Assembly (NCBI RefSeq): GCF_008727775.1
Contig: NZ_CP044232.1
Span: forward strand, 2,108,001 to 2,172,000
DNA length: 64,000 nucleotides
Origin: Microbacterium lushaniae
Lineage (GTDB): Bacteria > Actinomycetota > Actinomycetes > Actinomycetales > Microbacteriaceae
Direction: 5' to 3'
The notes beneath the pieces are model-generated. The model was given only the letters and a program-made list of their open reading frames with translations. It searched no databases and was not told where the DNA came from. Within the stretch, counting starts at the first letter, position 1. Each line of letters opens with the position of its first letter. Of the stretch, positions 1 to 8,187 are shown piece after piece. Both the position numbers and the translations under genes were made by a program.

Positions 1-175
1 CCCCACAGCCTGCTGAGCGGCTTCCGGGAAGAACTCCGTCTTCTGGCCGGAGACCCGTCCACCCCCGCGGCTTCGGCTGCCGCTGTGCGGCACCGTCCCG
101 CATCCCGCGCGCTTGTCGCCGCGCCCCTTCGCGCCCCATCGGGCGATGACCTCCTCGACCCACGAAAGCCCTCTG
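1..175. other. Left edge, no confident gene
   Basis: One plus-strand frame is open from the first base to position 276 and could carry the C-terminus of an upstream gene (it begins with residues reading LLSGFREELRLLAG). The frame continues in the wrong phase through the next gene and nothing in it is recognisable, so I do not call a gene. Confidence 0.3.
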
Positions 176-442
176 ATGAACACCTCTCTCGACCTCGCCC
201 GGTCACACGACGGCACCGATCGCGACGTCCTGAACGACCTGCGCTCCCTTGCGCACGCCGTGCGGCCGATCGATAGGCTGTCACTGCGCCTGGGCCTGTG
301 GCTGCTGCTGCACGGCACCCGCAGCATCCAGCCCGCCCCCGGTCACGACGTCCACTCGCGGCGGCGCTCTGCCCAGCGCGCCCGCGAGGCGCGCGAACTG
401 ACCGCCCAGCGGATGGCCGCGCTCCTGCCCACCCGATCCTGA
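176..442 (+). CDS. Small hypothetical protein, 88 aa
   Basis: Unknown function. I chose the ATG at 176 because a weak purine-rich GAAAG lies about 8 nt upstream and the earlier in-frame ATGs at 113 and 146 add Pro/Arg-rich residues. The protein has a short amphipathic hydrophobic stretch around residues 34-47 (LSLRLGLWLLLHG) and a very Arg-rich C-terminal third. Small proteins with a 'DRLSLRLGL'-type segment are familiar in actinobacteria, often near transcription factors, but I know no role for them. It is followed 70 bp later by a GNAT gene on the same strand. Confidence 0.5.
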   Translation: MNTSLDLARSHDGTDRDVLNDLRSLAHAVRPIDRLSLRLGLWLLLHGTRSIQPAPGHDVHSRRRSAQRAREARELTAQRMAALLPTRS

Positions 443-512
443 TGCCTGCGTCGGGGCCGCCGCACGGCGGCTCCGACGCGGTAGCCCTGCCCCGACTGCG
501 TGAAGGAATCCC

Positions 513-1610
513 ATGAGCACTCCCCCTCCGGGCCTTGAGCTGCGGCCGCTGCCCCTCCCGGCTTCTGCCGACGCCGACGACGCCGGCGATTTCGTGGAGA
601 TGGTGCGCGTGCGCAACCTCGTCTCCACCGAGATCTCCGGACACGACGACTTCCACCTCACCCCGCACGAGCTGCTCCCCGCCTACGCGCCCGGGCCGCA
701 CGAACACCGGATGCTGTGGACCGTCGTCCTCGACGGCGACATCGTCGGCCGGATCGGCGTGGACATCCCGCTGGAGGAGGGCTCCCGCGTGGCCTACTGG
801 CTCGTGGAGCTGCGCCGCGCGGTGTGGGGCCGCGGGATCGGCAGTGCGGCCTACGAGTTGGTCGAGCACACCGCACGCGCCCACCGACGCACGGTGCTGC
901 AGTCGTGGGCGCAGCATCCCGCCTCTGACGAGAGCCGTCTGCCGTCGCCGACCGGATACGGCAGCGTCCCGCGCGATCATGCGGCCCGCTTCTACCTGCG
1001 GCACGGTCATTCCCTCGAGCAGGTGGAGCGGGTCGGTGCCCTCGACCTCACCGATCCCGGCCTGCCCGACCACCTCGACCGGTTGCTGCAGCGGGCGACG
1101 CTGGCGGCCGAGGGCTATCGCGTCGTGCAGTGGGAGCTGCCGACACCGCCGGAGTTCGTCGACGGGTACGCGTGGATGAAGTCGCGCATGGTCACCGACG
1201 CGCCGGCGGCCGGTTTGGAGTTCGACGAGGAGGCGTGGGATGCCGATCGCCTGCGCCGTCACGAACGGTTCTACCTGGACGCACGTCGCCGGATGCTCGT
1301 GACCGCCGCTCAACACGTCGACTCCGGTGACATCGTCGCGTTCAACGAGCTCGTCATCGGGGGCGATGGCACCCAGGCCACCCATCAGGAGGACACCCTC
1401 GTCCTCTCCGAGCACCGCGGCCACCGGCTGGGGATGCTCGTCAAGTGCGCAGCCCTGATCGCATGGCGAAGCGTCGCACCCCACTCGCCTCGCGTGGTGA
1501 CCATCAACGCGGAGGAGAACCGGCCCATGCTCGACATCAACGAGGCCATCGGCTTCGCCCCGATCGCCTACGAGGGCGGCTGGAAGAAGGTGCTCTCACC
1601 GGGCGAGTGA
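513..1610 (+). CDS. Tandem GNAT-family N-acetyltransferase, 365 aa
   Basis: Predicted acetyl-CoA-dependent N-acyltransferase with two GNAT folds in one chain, the architecture of mycothiol synthase and related actinobacterial enzymes. The acetyl-CoA pyrophosphate-binding loop of the N-terminal half is RGIGSA at residues 107-112. A second, weaker copy, HRGHRLG, lies at 301-307. The substrate cannot be read from the sequence. It is not clearly MshD, which normally sits elsewhere. The ATG at 513 follows a GAAGGAAT Shine-Dalgarno-like stretch. It is monocistronic, and the next genes are on the opposite strand. Confidence 0.8.
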   Translation: MSTPPPGLELRPLPLPASADADDAGDFVEMVRVRNLVSTEISGHDDFHLTPHELLPAYAPGPHEHRMLWTVVLDGDIVGRIGVDIPLEEGSRVAYWLVELRRAVWGRGIGSAAYELVEHTARAHRRTVLQSWAQHPASDESRLPSPTGYGSVPRDHAARFYLRHGHSLEQVERVGALDLTDPGLPDHLDRLLQRATLAAEGYRVVQWELPTPPEFVDGYAWMKSRMVTDAPAAGLEFDEEAWDADRLRRHERFYLDARRRMLVTAAQHVDSGDIVAFNELVIGGDGTQATHQEDTLVLSEHRGHRLGMLVKCAALIAWRSVAPHSPRVVTINAEENRPMLDINEAIGFAPIAYEGGWKKVLSPGE

Positions 1611-1682
1611 ACCTGCCGGGGCTGCGGGTGGACACCTCTCTGAGCCGGGCTGAGCGCGTGAACGCAGACCAGATCTCAGAGC

Positions 1683-1997
1683 TCAGGCAACCTGCAGGCG
1701 ACGATCGCCGGAGACGTACTCCACGACCAGATCGCCGCCGACGGCCTCAAGGTACTTACGGATGGTGCCTACCTTCGCGCTATCGAGGTCGCCGTGCTCG
1801 ATCTTCGAAACCTGACGCTGGCCGACGCCGATGCGCTTGGCCAGCTCTGCCTGGGTCAGTCCCAGCTGCTCGCGCAATTCACGCAACCGGTAGGCGCGGA
1901 CCTCAGAGAGCATCCGCTCCTTGTGCGCATCGACACGCTCACGATTGACGGGGTGATCGGCGACGAAGTCCTTCAGCGATACGGCCATCGCGCTCAC
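1683..1997 (-). CDS. XRE-family antitoxin, HigA-like, 104 aa
   Basis: Helix-turn-helix protein expected to neutralise the toxin encoded just upstream and to repress the pair by binding its promoter. The XRE domain covers about residues 38-92, with LGLTQAELAKRIGV at 45-58 followed by the recognition helix QRQVSKIEHG. I chose the GTG at 1995-1997, which overlaps the toxin's TGA as GTGA and gives translational coupling. An ATG at 1988 is an alternative. Toxin-first order is typical of HigBA modules. Codon use is less GC-biased than in the neighbours, which suggests acquisition. Confidence 0.8.
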   Translation of the reverse strand: MSAMAVSLKDFVADHPVNRERVDAHKERMLSEVRAYRLRELREQLGLTQAELAKRIGVGQRQVSKIEHGDLDSAKVGTIRKYLEAVGGDLVVEYVSGDRRLQVA

Positions 1998-2356
1998 TTT
2001 CCTTCCAGCTTCTTCCTCAGGTCCCTCAGGTGCTCGTCGAACAAGTCGTCTGCCTTTGGGATGTTCTTCTTGTACCAGCGGTTCCAGTTGCCTGCCTTGT
2101 CACCGGCGACCAGCATGATCGCCTGCCGCTCGGTGTCGAAGGCGAAAAGCACCCGTAGTTCGGATCGACCTGTGGAACCTGGCCGCAGCTCTTTCATGTT
2201 CTTGTGTCTGGAGTTGACCACCGTGTCCACGATGGGCCGGCCCAGGTTTGGACCTTGCTCCTCCAGGAGCTCGATTGCAGCTACCACGTGTTCACGAGAC
2301 TTCTGGTCAAGCGAAGCGAGCCATTCGGCAACGGGCTCGATGTCCACGCTCCACAC
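1994..2356 (-). CDS. RelE/HigB-type toxin (phage Gp49-like), 120 aa
   Basis: Predicted ribosome-dependent mRNA interferase of the RelE superfamily, Gp49-like branch. Family features are visible: MKELRPGSTGRSELRVLFAF followed by a hydrophobic strand and GNWNRWYKKNIPKADDLFDEH near the C-terminus. I place the start at the GTG of 2354-2356 (protein begins MWSVDIEP), which is the family's usual N-terminus and has GGAAGA about 12 nt upstream. A GTG at 2389 would add 11 residues and has no ribosome-binding site. The toxin comes first and the antitoxin overlaps it by 4 nt. Codon bias is weaker than in mutM next door. Confidence 0.8.
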   Translation of the reverse strand: MWSVDIEPVAEWLASLDQKSREHVVAAIELLEEQGPNLGRPIVDTVVNSRHKNMKELRPGSTGRSELRVLFAFDTERQAIMLVAGDKAGNWNRWYKKNIPKADDLFDEHLRDLRKKLEGK

Positions 2357-2431
2357 GCTTGAAGCGTAGATCTTCCAAGGTCTACACACAAGGGTACCGG
2401 AGCGCAGCCGGTCAGGCTCCGGACCGGCAGA

Positions 2432-3343
2432 TCAGGCCCCGCGCGGGGCCCGCTGGCAGTGCGGGCAGTAGTGGCTCGAGCGATTCATGAACGACACGCG
2501 CACGATCGGACGGCCGCACCGCGGGCACGGCCGGCCGGTGCGGCCGTAGGCGTTCAGCGAGTGGGCGAAGTAGCCGGATTGACCGTTGACGTTGACGTAC
2601 TGCGCATCGAAGCTCGTGCCGCCTTCCGCCAGTGCCTTCTCCAGCACCGCGCGCACCTCCGCCAGCAGGCGCCGGGCGGCGCGGGTCGACAGCTCCTGCG
2701 CGGGAGTCGCCGGATGCAGGCGCGCCGCCCACAGCGCCTCGTCGGCGTAGATGTTTCCGATGCCGCTGACGGTGGTCTGATCCAGCAGTACACGCTTGAT
2801 GCCGGACTTCCTGCCTCGCAGCGCGTCGCGGAAGCGGGCGTCTGCGAACGCGGGGTCCAGCGGGTCGCGGGCGATGTGCGCGGCCTGCGAGGGCACCTCC
2901 GGACGAGCGCTTCCCCAGCCGCCCGGAGCGCCGTCCGCGGTGGGGACGAGCGCGTCGACGGCGAGGGAGCCGAACGTGCGCTGGTCGGCGAAGACGACGG
3001 CGAGCTCACCGTGCTGCGGCGAATCCACGTCGATACGCACGCGCTCGTGACGCTCGGTCGGCGCGCCCGGGGAGCGCAGCAGCATCTGCCCGCTCATCCC
3101 CAGGTGTGCCATCAGCGCCTCCGGCTGCTCCGGCTGGCCGGCCAGCGGCAGCCACAGGAACTTGCCGCGGCGCGCGGCGCCCTCGATCGTCCGGCCGGTG
3201 AGCGCCGCCTCGAATTCGGACGCGCTGCCGCGGTGACGGGTCAGCGCCCGTTCGTCCAGTACCGTCACCCCGCTGATGCGGGCGCCGGCGACGGCGGGCT
3301 CCAGTCCGCCACGGACGACTTCGACCTCGGGCAGCTCAGGCAT
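2432..3343 (-). CDS. mutM: Formamidopyrimidine-DNA glycosylase
   Basis: Base-excision repair enzyme that removes 8-oxoguanine and formamidopyrimidines and nicks the abasic site. The 303-aa protein starts MPELPEVEVVRGGL, with the catalytic Pro2/Glu3 pair. A conserved lysine (K61 in RRGKFLW) follows, and the chain ends with the zinc finger C273, C276, C293, C296. The start overlaps the end of rnc by 8 nt, so the two are translationally coupled at the end of the coaD-YceD-rpmF-rnc-mutM run, a standard actinobacterial order. Confidence 0.97.
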   Translation of the reverse strand: MPELPEVEVVRGGLEPAVAGARISGVTVLDERALTRHRGSASEFEAALTGRTIEGAARRGKFLWLPLAGQPEQPEALMAHLGMSGQMLLRSPGAPTERHERVRIDVDSPQHGELAVVFADQRTFGSLAVDALVPTADGAPGGWGSARPEVPSQAAHIARDPLDPAFADARFRDALRGRKSGIKRVLLDQTTVSGIGNIYADEALWAARLHPATPAQELSTRAARRLLAEVRAVLEKALAEGGTSFDAQYVNVNGQSGYFAHSLNAYGRTGRPCPRCGRPIVRVSFMNRSSHYCPHCQRAPRGA

Positions 3344-4016
3344 GCGTGCTGAGGCGGCGCCACGCGGTCAGCGCCGCGGCCATCTCGGCCTGCTTCTTGC
3401 TGGATCCCTCGCCGGTGCCGGCCAGCTCCCCCACCCGCACCGTCGCCGTGAACCGGCGGTCGTGGTCGGGGCCGCGTGCGTCCACTTCATACGCCGGCGC
3501 GGGCAGTCCCTGACGCGCAGCCAGTTCCTGCAGGCTCGTCTTGGGATCCATCGCGGCGCCGTAGCGGTCGGGATCGGCCAGGAGAGGCTCGACCAGGCGC
3601 AGCACGAGCGCGGTCGCGGCATCCGGACCGGCCGAGAGATAGGTGGCGCCGATGACGGCCTCCATCGTGTCGGCCAGGATCGAATCCTTGTCGCGCCCGC
3701 CCGTGAGGTCTTCACCGCGACCGAGCCGCAGGTGCGCGCCGAGGCCGATCGTCCGTGCGACCTCTGCGAGGGCGACGGTGGAGACCACGCTCGCGCGACG
3801 CTTGGCGAGCTCGCCCTCGTCGAGGTCGGGATGCTGCGTGAACAGGCGCACGGTCACGGCTTGCCCGAGCACGGAGTCGCCGAGGAACTCGAGGCGCTCG
3901 TTATGCGCGATCCCGCCGTTCTCGTACGCGAACGAACGGTGCGTCAGAGCCAGCGACAGAAGCTCGGGGTCGATGTCGACCCCGAGCTCGTCGGTGAGCG
4001 CCTCGCGCTCGGGCAC
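3336..4016 (-). CDS. rnc: Ribonuclease III
   Basis: Double-strand-specific endoribonuclease that processes rRNA precursors and structured mRNAs. The catalytic signature NERLEFLGDSVL is at residues 39-50, and a second acidic cluster follows at DTMEAVIGA. The dsRNA-binding domain fills about 155-222, including the GSSKKQAEMAAA helix. I chose the GTG at 4014-4016, one base after the rpmF stop, giving 226 aa. The open frame continues upstream but there it only shadows rpmF. It overlaps mutM by 8 nt. Confidence 0.95.
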   Translation of the reverse strand: MPEREALTDELGVDIDPELLSLALTHRSFAYENGGIAHNERLEFLGDSVLGQAVTVRLFTQHPDLDEGELAKRRASVVSTVALAEVARTIGLGAHLRLGRGEDLTGGRDKDSILADTMEAVIGATYLSAGPDAATALVLRLVEPLLADPDRYGAAMDPKTSLQELAARQGLPAPAYEVDARGPDHDRRFTATVRVGELAGTGEGSSKKQAEMAAALTAWRRLSTHA

Positions 4017-4017
4017 G

Positions 4018-4227
4018 TCAGACGTCGGCGACCTTGCGGCCCTTGTACTCCAGGAACAGCTCGGTGCCCTGCGAGTCGGTGACCACCTTCGCCTGGTGAG
4101 GACGGCTGTACACGACCTTGCCGTTCTCGACCGTCTTGACCAGCGTGGGCGCTTCGGCCTTCCACTGCGCACGGCGCGAACGGGTGTTCGAGCGGGAGAC
4201 CTTCCGCTTCGGGGGGTTACCTGCCAT
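4018..4227 (-). CDS. rpmF: 50S ribosomal protein L32
   Basis: Ribosomal large-subunit protein bL32, 69 aa. It begins [20 protein letters not shown], the conserved basic N-terminus. It has no zinc-binding cysteines, so it is the C-minus paralogue. The ATG at 4225-4227 has GGAAAGAG upstream, two bases after the stop of the YceD-like gene. The C-terminal half ([21 protein letters not shown]) is longer than in E. coli L32, as usual in actinobacteria. Confidence 0.95.
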   Translation of the reverse strand: MAGNPPKRKVSRSNTRSRRAQWKAEAPTLVKTVENGKVVYSRPHQAKVVTDSQGTELFLEYKGRKVADV

Positions 4228-4229
4228 GT

Positions 4230-4802
4230 CTAGCTCTTTCCTGTGTTCTCTACGTCGCGGCGCGGTGCGCCGGCGTCGGGCTCTGGGGTGAAATTCTGCA
4301 GGGCGGCCCATCGGGGATCGACGGATTCCTGCGGCCGCTCCGTGATGTTCTCGGTCAGTCGCTCACCCGTAGCCGGATCAAGGCCGGGGCAATCCGGCTG
4401 ACACACCGGCTGGAACGGAAGCGACAGGACGATCGCGTCCCGAACGAGAATCTCCAGATCCACACGGTCGTCGCGAACCTCGAAGTCCTCCGCTTCTTCC
4501 CCAGGATACGCGAAAAGCTCCTGAAACTCGACTTCGACGGGCTGGGCGATGTCGGTCAGGCATCGTCCGCACACGCCGGAGTACGTCGTGCCGGCCGTGC
4601 CCGAGACCAGCATGCCCTCATGGACGGATTCCACGCGGAGGTCGATGTCGACCGGCTCGCCCCCCGGCACCGACACGAGGCCCTCGCCCCACTTGTCCGG
4701 TGCAGGGACCTCCAGCTCGAATTCGCGCATCTCCCCGGGGCGGCGCATGATGTCGCGCACGGCCACGGAGAAGGGTCCAGGTCGGTTTCTCACGGTCGTC
4801 AA
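4230..4802 (-). CDS. YceD/DUF177 family protein
   Basis: Member of the YceD family, conserved next to rpmF across bacteria and linked to 23S rRNA accumulation. The 190-aa chain has the family's CGRCL motif near residue 80 and a CQPDCPGLD motif near 134-142, the cysteine pairs that probably hold a metal. A TTG at 4800-4802 gives the longest form. A GTG three codons later (4791-4793) is an equally good start, and neither has a strong Shine-Dalgarno. It is followed 2 nt later by rpmF and preceded 30 nt earlier by coaD. Confidence 0.85.
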   Translation of the reverse strand: MTTVRNRPGPFSVAVRDIMRRPGEMREFELEVPAPDKWGEGLVSVPGGEPVDIDLRVESVHEGMLVSGTAGTTYSGVCGRCLTDIAQPVEVEFQELFAYPGEEAEDFEVRDDRVDLEILVRDAIVLSLPFQPVCQPDCPGLDPATGERLTENITERPQESVDPRWAALQNFTPEPDAGAPRRDVENTGKS

Positions 4803-4832
4803 TGCTACCCGCGTACGAGCGGAGCGGATTCG

Positions 4833-5330
4833 TCAGTCGCGGGCGCCGGTGTCCAGGAACCGCGCGACCGCGGGCGGGACGAAGGGCGACACATCGCCGC
4901 CCAGAGCCGCCACCTGGCGCACGAGTGAACTGGACACGAGCGCATGGGCGGGGTCGGGCAGCAGGAAGACCGTCTCCACATGGGCGAGGTGCCGATTGAC
5001 GATCGCCATGGGTGTCTCGTAGGCGACATCCACCTGCGAGCGGATGCCCTTGACCAGCACGCCGGCTCCGACGTCGGTGGCGTAGTCCACGAGCAGCCCC
5101 ATCGTCCACGACGCCACGACGATCTCCGCGCCGTCGATGCCGCTCTCGGCCACCGACTGCTCCAGGAGCGCGAGCCGCTGCGCGATCGGAAGCATGGCCT
5201 CCTTGCCGGGGTTGTGCACCACGAGGACGTGCAGCTCGTCGTACAGCCCGGCGGCCCGGCGGATCACGTCGAGGTGTCCCAGGGTGGGCGGGTCGAACGA
5301 CCCCGGCACCACGGCGATCCGACTGTTCAT
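4833..5330 (-). CDS. coaD: Phosphopantetheine adenylyltransferase
   Basis: Fourth step of coenzyme A synthesis: 4'-phosphopantetheine plus ATP gives dephospho-CoA. The 165-aa length is normal. The nucleotidyltransferase HxGH-type motif is PPTLGHLD at about residues 14-21, and [13 protein letters not shown] near 93-105 matches the family's conserved KGLR-type segment. The ATG at 5328-5330 has a TAGGGT hexamer ending 7 nt upstream, suggesting a leaderless mRNA that heads the five-gene minus-strand run down to mutM. Confidence 0.95.
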   Translation of the reverse strand: MNSRIAVVPGSFDPPTLGHLDVIRRAAGLYDELHVLVVHNPGKEAMLPIAQRLALLEQSVAESGIDGAEIVVASWTMGLLVDYATDVGAGVLVKGIRSQVDVAYETPMAIVNRHLAHVETVFLLPDPAHALVSSSLVRQVAALGGDVSPFVPPAVARFLDTGARD

Positions 5331-5336
5331 GACCTC

Positions 5337-5342
5337 ACCCTA
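5337..5342 (-). promoter_or_regulatory. -10 element of coaD, leaderless geometry
   Basis: On the minus strand TAGGGT is followed by six bases (GAGGTC) and the coaD ATG, so transcription would begin at or next to the start codon. GTGAGG could also act as a Shine-Dalgarno. No good -35 was seen. Confidence 0.45.
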
Positions 5343-5356
5343 TCGGGGCGCGGCGC

Positions 5357-7522
5357 TCACCCCTTCGCCAGCGCCGCCCGCTCCTCCGCGCTCACGCGAC
5401 GTTCGATCGCGGCAGCCAGTCCCCGGTGCTCGGCGAGGGTCGGATCGTCCGCGAGGACGACTTCGGCCGCCGCCCGCGCCTGCGTGATGAGGTCGGCGTC
5501 GGCGACGACGCGCAGCAGGCGCAGCGAGGAGCGGGCGCCGGACTGCGCAGCCCCCAGTACGTCCCCCTCGCCGCGCAGCTCCAGGTCCACCTCGGCGAGC
5601 TCGAACCCGTCGAGCGTGGCGGCGACCGCTTCCACGCGGGCGCGAGCCGGCGTACCCGGTCTCGCCTCGGTGACCAGCAGGCACAGCCCCGGCACTCCCC
5701 CGCGGCCGACGCGACCGCGCAGCTGGTGCAGCTGGGACACGCCGAACCGATCCGCTTCCAGGATGACCATCGTCGACGCGTTGGGCACGTCGACGCCGAC
5801 CTCCACCACCGTCGTGGCCACGAGCACGTCGATGTCTCCGCGAGCGAAGGCCTGCATCACCGCGTCCTTCTCGTCGGCGGGCATCTTGCCGTGCAGGATC
5901 TGCACGCGGATGCTCGCGAACGCCGGATGCCGCGACAGCACGTCGGCGACCTGCACCACGCCCCACCGCGTGCGCGAAGGCTCCCCGGCGTCATCGAGGA
6001 CCTCCTCGCCGGTGTCGTCCTCCGCGCCGGTCTCGGCGTCGATCGCCGCACAGACCACGAACGCCTGGCGGCCCTGGGCGACCTCCTCCGCGACGCGGTC
6101 CCACACCCGGGCGAACCACGCCGGTTTCTCCGCCACCGGTGCGACGAACGTCTGGATGCCGGCGCGCCCGGCCGGCATGGTGCGGATGGTGGAGACGTCG
6201 AGGTCGCCGAACACGGTCATCGCCACGGTGCGCGGGATCGGGGTGGCGGTGAGGACGAGCGTGTGGGGCGCCGTGCCCTTGGCCCGCAGTGCCTCGCGCT
6301 GCTCGACGCCGAACCGGTGCTGCTCGTCGACGACCACCAGTCCCAGATCGGCGAAGGTGGTCGACGAGCTCAGCAGCGCATGCGTGCCGACGACGATGAG
6401 GGCCTGACCCGATGCCACGCGCAGCGCCGCCCTGCGTCGCTCGGCCGCGGGGAGCTGCCCCGTCAGCAGCGTCGGCATCAGCTCCGGCGCGAGCTGGGGT
6501 CCCAGCATCCGTGCGATCGAACGCACGTGCTGGGCGGCGAGCACCTCGGTCGGGGCGATCAGCGCGGACTGTCCGCCGGATTCGGCCACCTGCAGCATCG
6601 CGCGCAGGGCCACCAGCGTCTTGCCCGATCCGACCTCGCCCTGCACGAGCCGGTTCATCGGCCATTCGCCGGCCAGGTCAGCGGCGATGCGGTCGCCGAC
6701 GGCGACCTGGTCGGCCGTGCGCTCGAACGGCAGCGCCGCGTCGAAGCGCTCGAGCAGCCCGCCCGGCGCGGCGGGGCGCTGCCGCGCCGACATCGCCCGC
6801 ACGGTCTGCCGCTGCTGCAGGAGCGCGGCCTGCAGCACGAAGGCCTCGTGCATGCGCAGCGTCGCCACGGCGGAGCCCACCTGCTCCTCCACCTCGGGGC
6901 GATGGATGCGCTCGAGCGCCGTCCGCGCATCCAGGAGTCCGTGGCGGCGCCGCAGGTCGTCCGGCAGCGGATCCTCGACGTCGCCGAGCCCGTCCAGAAC
7001 GAGGGAGATGGTCTTGTGGATGAGCGGGCTGGGCAGCGAGCTGGTCGCCGGGTAGATCGGGATCGGCAGCTGCGCATAGCTTTCCGCCGTCATCCGTGCG
7101 CTCTCGACGTCTTCGAACAGCTCGTAGTCGGGATGCGTCAGCTGCGTCGCGCCGCGGTACTCGCCCACCTTCCCCGAGAACATGCCGCGTCGCCCCGGCT
7201 GCAGGTCCTTCAGGCGCCACGTCTGATTGAAGAACGTCAGCGTCATCCGGCCGTCGCCGTCGCTGATGACCACCTCGAGGATCGAGCCCTTCCGATTCTG
7301 CATGCGGCGCTCACCGGCGCTGACGACTTCCGCGACGATGGTCACCGGCTCCCCGAGCGGGAGGGATGCGATCGGCGTCAGCTCCCCCCGCTTGGCGTAC
7401 CGGCGCGGATAGTGCATCAGCAGATCGCCCACCGTCGTCATGCCGAAGGCGCGCTCGAACGCCCCCGCGGTCTTGCCGCCGACGGCACCGTCCAGGCGCG
7501 AGGCGAGGGAGAGGCCGGGCAT
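5357..7522 (-). CDS. recG: ATP-dependent DNA helicase RecG
   Basis: Superfamily 2 helicase that regresses stalled replication forks and processes branched recombination intermediates. The 721-aa protein has the OB-fold wedge domain in about the first 150-200 residues. The helicase core follows, with Walker A GEVGSGKT at 295-302, DEQH at 399-402 and TATPIPRT shortly after. QLRGRVGRG lies in the second RecA-like domain. An acidic linker near residue 510 (residues EDDTGEEVLDDAGEPSRTR) is longer than in E. coli. coaD follows 26 nt downstream. Confidence 0.96.
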   Translation of the reverse strand: MPGLSLASRLDGAVGGKTAGAFERAFGMTTVGDLLMHYPRRYAKRGELTPIASLPLGEPVTIVAEVVSAGERRMQNRKGSILEVVISDGDGRMTLTFFNQTWRLKDLQPGRRGMFSGKVGEYRGATQLTHPDYELFEDVESARMTAESYAQLPIPIYPATSSLPSPLIHKTISLVLDGLGDVEDPLPDDLRRRHGLLDARTALERIHRPEVEEQVGSAVATLRMHEAFVLQAALLQQRQTVRAMSARQRPAAPGGLLERFDAALPFERTADQVAVGDRIAADLAGEWPMNRLVQGEVGSGKTLVALRAMLQVAESGGQSALIAPTEVLAAQHVRSIARMLGPQLAPELMPTLLTGQLPAAERRRAALRVASGQALIVVGTHALLSSSTTFADLGLVVVDEQHRFGVEQREALRAKGTAPHTLVLTATPIPRTVAMTVFGDLDVSTIRTMPAGRAGIQTFVAPVAEKPAWFARVWDRVAEEVAQGRQAFVVCAAIDAETGAEDDTGEEVLDDAGEPSRTRWGVVQVADVLSRHPAFASIRVQILHGKMPADEKDAVMQAFARGDIDVLVATTVVEVGVDVPNASTMVILEADRFGVSQLHQLRGRVGRGGVPGLCLLVTEARPGTPARARVEAVAATLDGFELAEVDLELRGEGDVLGAAQSGARSSLRLLRVVADADLITQARAAAEVVLADDPTLAEHRGLAAAIERRVSAEERAALAKG

Positions 7523-7528
7523 GATCCG

Positions 7529-7534
7529 AGTCTA
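7529..7534 (-). promoter_or_regulatory. -10 element of recG, leaderless geometry
   Basis: Minus strand reads TAGACT, then CGGATC, then the recG ATG. The hexamer is a good sigma-70-type -10 and the 6-nt gap implies a leaderless transcript. Confidence 0.5.
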
Positions 7535-7590
7535 GGCATGGCGGACGACACCGATTTCGCGCTCACGACTTTGCGGGCCGGCACTCTTTG

Positions 7591-7596
7591 TAGGCT
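7591..7596 (+). promoter_or_regulatory. -10 element of rsmD, leaderless geometry
   Basis: TAGGCT is followed by six bases and the GTG start of rsmD at 7603. No Shine-Dalgarno is visible, consistent with a leaderless mRNA. Confidence 0.5.
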
Positions 7597-7602
7597 GATG
7601 CG

Positions 7603-8187
7603 GTGACACGCATCATCGCCGGGGCCGCAGGCGGCACGGTGATCGCCGTCCCCTCCGCCGGCACACGGCCCACGAGCGACCGTGTGCGCGAGTCGCTGTT
7701 CGGTGCGCTGGATGCGGCGGACCTCCTGCACGGCGCACGGGTGGCCGATCTGTACGCCGGCTCCGGCGCGCTGGGACTGGAGGCGGCCAGTCGGGGCGCG
7801 GCGGCGGTGGACTTCGTGGAGAAGGCTCCGGAGGCCGCATCCGTGCTGCGCCGCAACGCCGCACGAGTCGCACAGTCCGGGCGGCTGTCCGCGCCGCTGC
7901 GGGTGCACCGCGCCGCCGTGACGACGTTCCTCGGGTCCGCCGCCCGGGGCCCTTACGACCTCGTCTTCCTCGACCCGCCCTACGACCTGCCCGATGCGGA
8001 TCTGGCCGCCGCTCTGGAGGCGCTGGCCGGACGTCTGAGTGAGGACGCCGTGGTGATCGTCGAGCGGGCGCGCCGCTCGCCCGAACCGCCGTGGGCCGAA
8101 GCCGGACTGGAGGCCCTCCGCACGCGCGCGTACGGCGACACCGTCATGTGGTGGGGTCAGCCGCGCCCGGCGTCCCAGTCGCGGTAG
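7603..8187 (+). CDS. rsmD: 16S rRNA (guanine966-N2)-methyltransferase
   Basis: SAM-dependent methyltransferase that modifies G966 of 16S rRNA. The family signature RPTSDRVRESLF is at residues 22-33, the SAM-binding motif I VADLYAGSGALGLE at 47-60, and the catalytic DPPY at 124-127. The 194-aa length is usual. The GTG at 7603 is the first start after the leaderless -10. The 3' end overlaps the convergent thiL by 31 nt. Confidence 0.93.
   Translation: MTRIIAGAAGGTVIAVPSAGTRPTSDRVRESLFGALDAADLLHGARVADLYAGSGALGLEAASRGAAAVDFVEKAPEAASVLRRNAARVAQSGRLSAPLRVHRAAVTTFLGSAARGPYDLVFLDPPYDLPDADLAAALEALAGRLSEDAVVIVERARRSPEPPWAEAGLEALRTRAYGDTVMWWGQPRPASQSR

Noticed and set aside
3336..4172. Longer RNase III starting within rpmF
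   Set aside because: The extra 52 residues are Arg/Ser-rich shadow of rpmF; the GTG one base after the rpmF stop fits the family.
5426..7606. 726-codon open frame on the strand opposite recG
   Set aside because: It is antisense to a clear RecG, has a random His/Arg/Gly-rich composition, and arises from GC-biased third positions.
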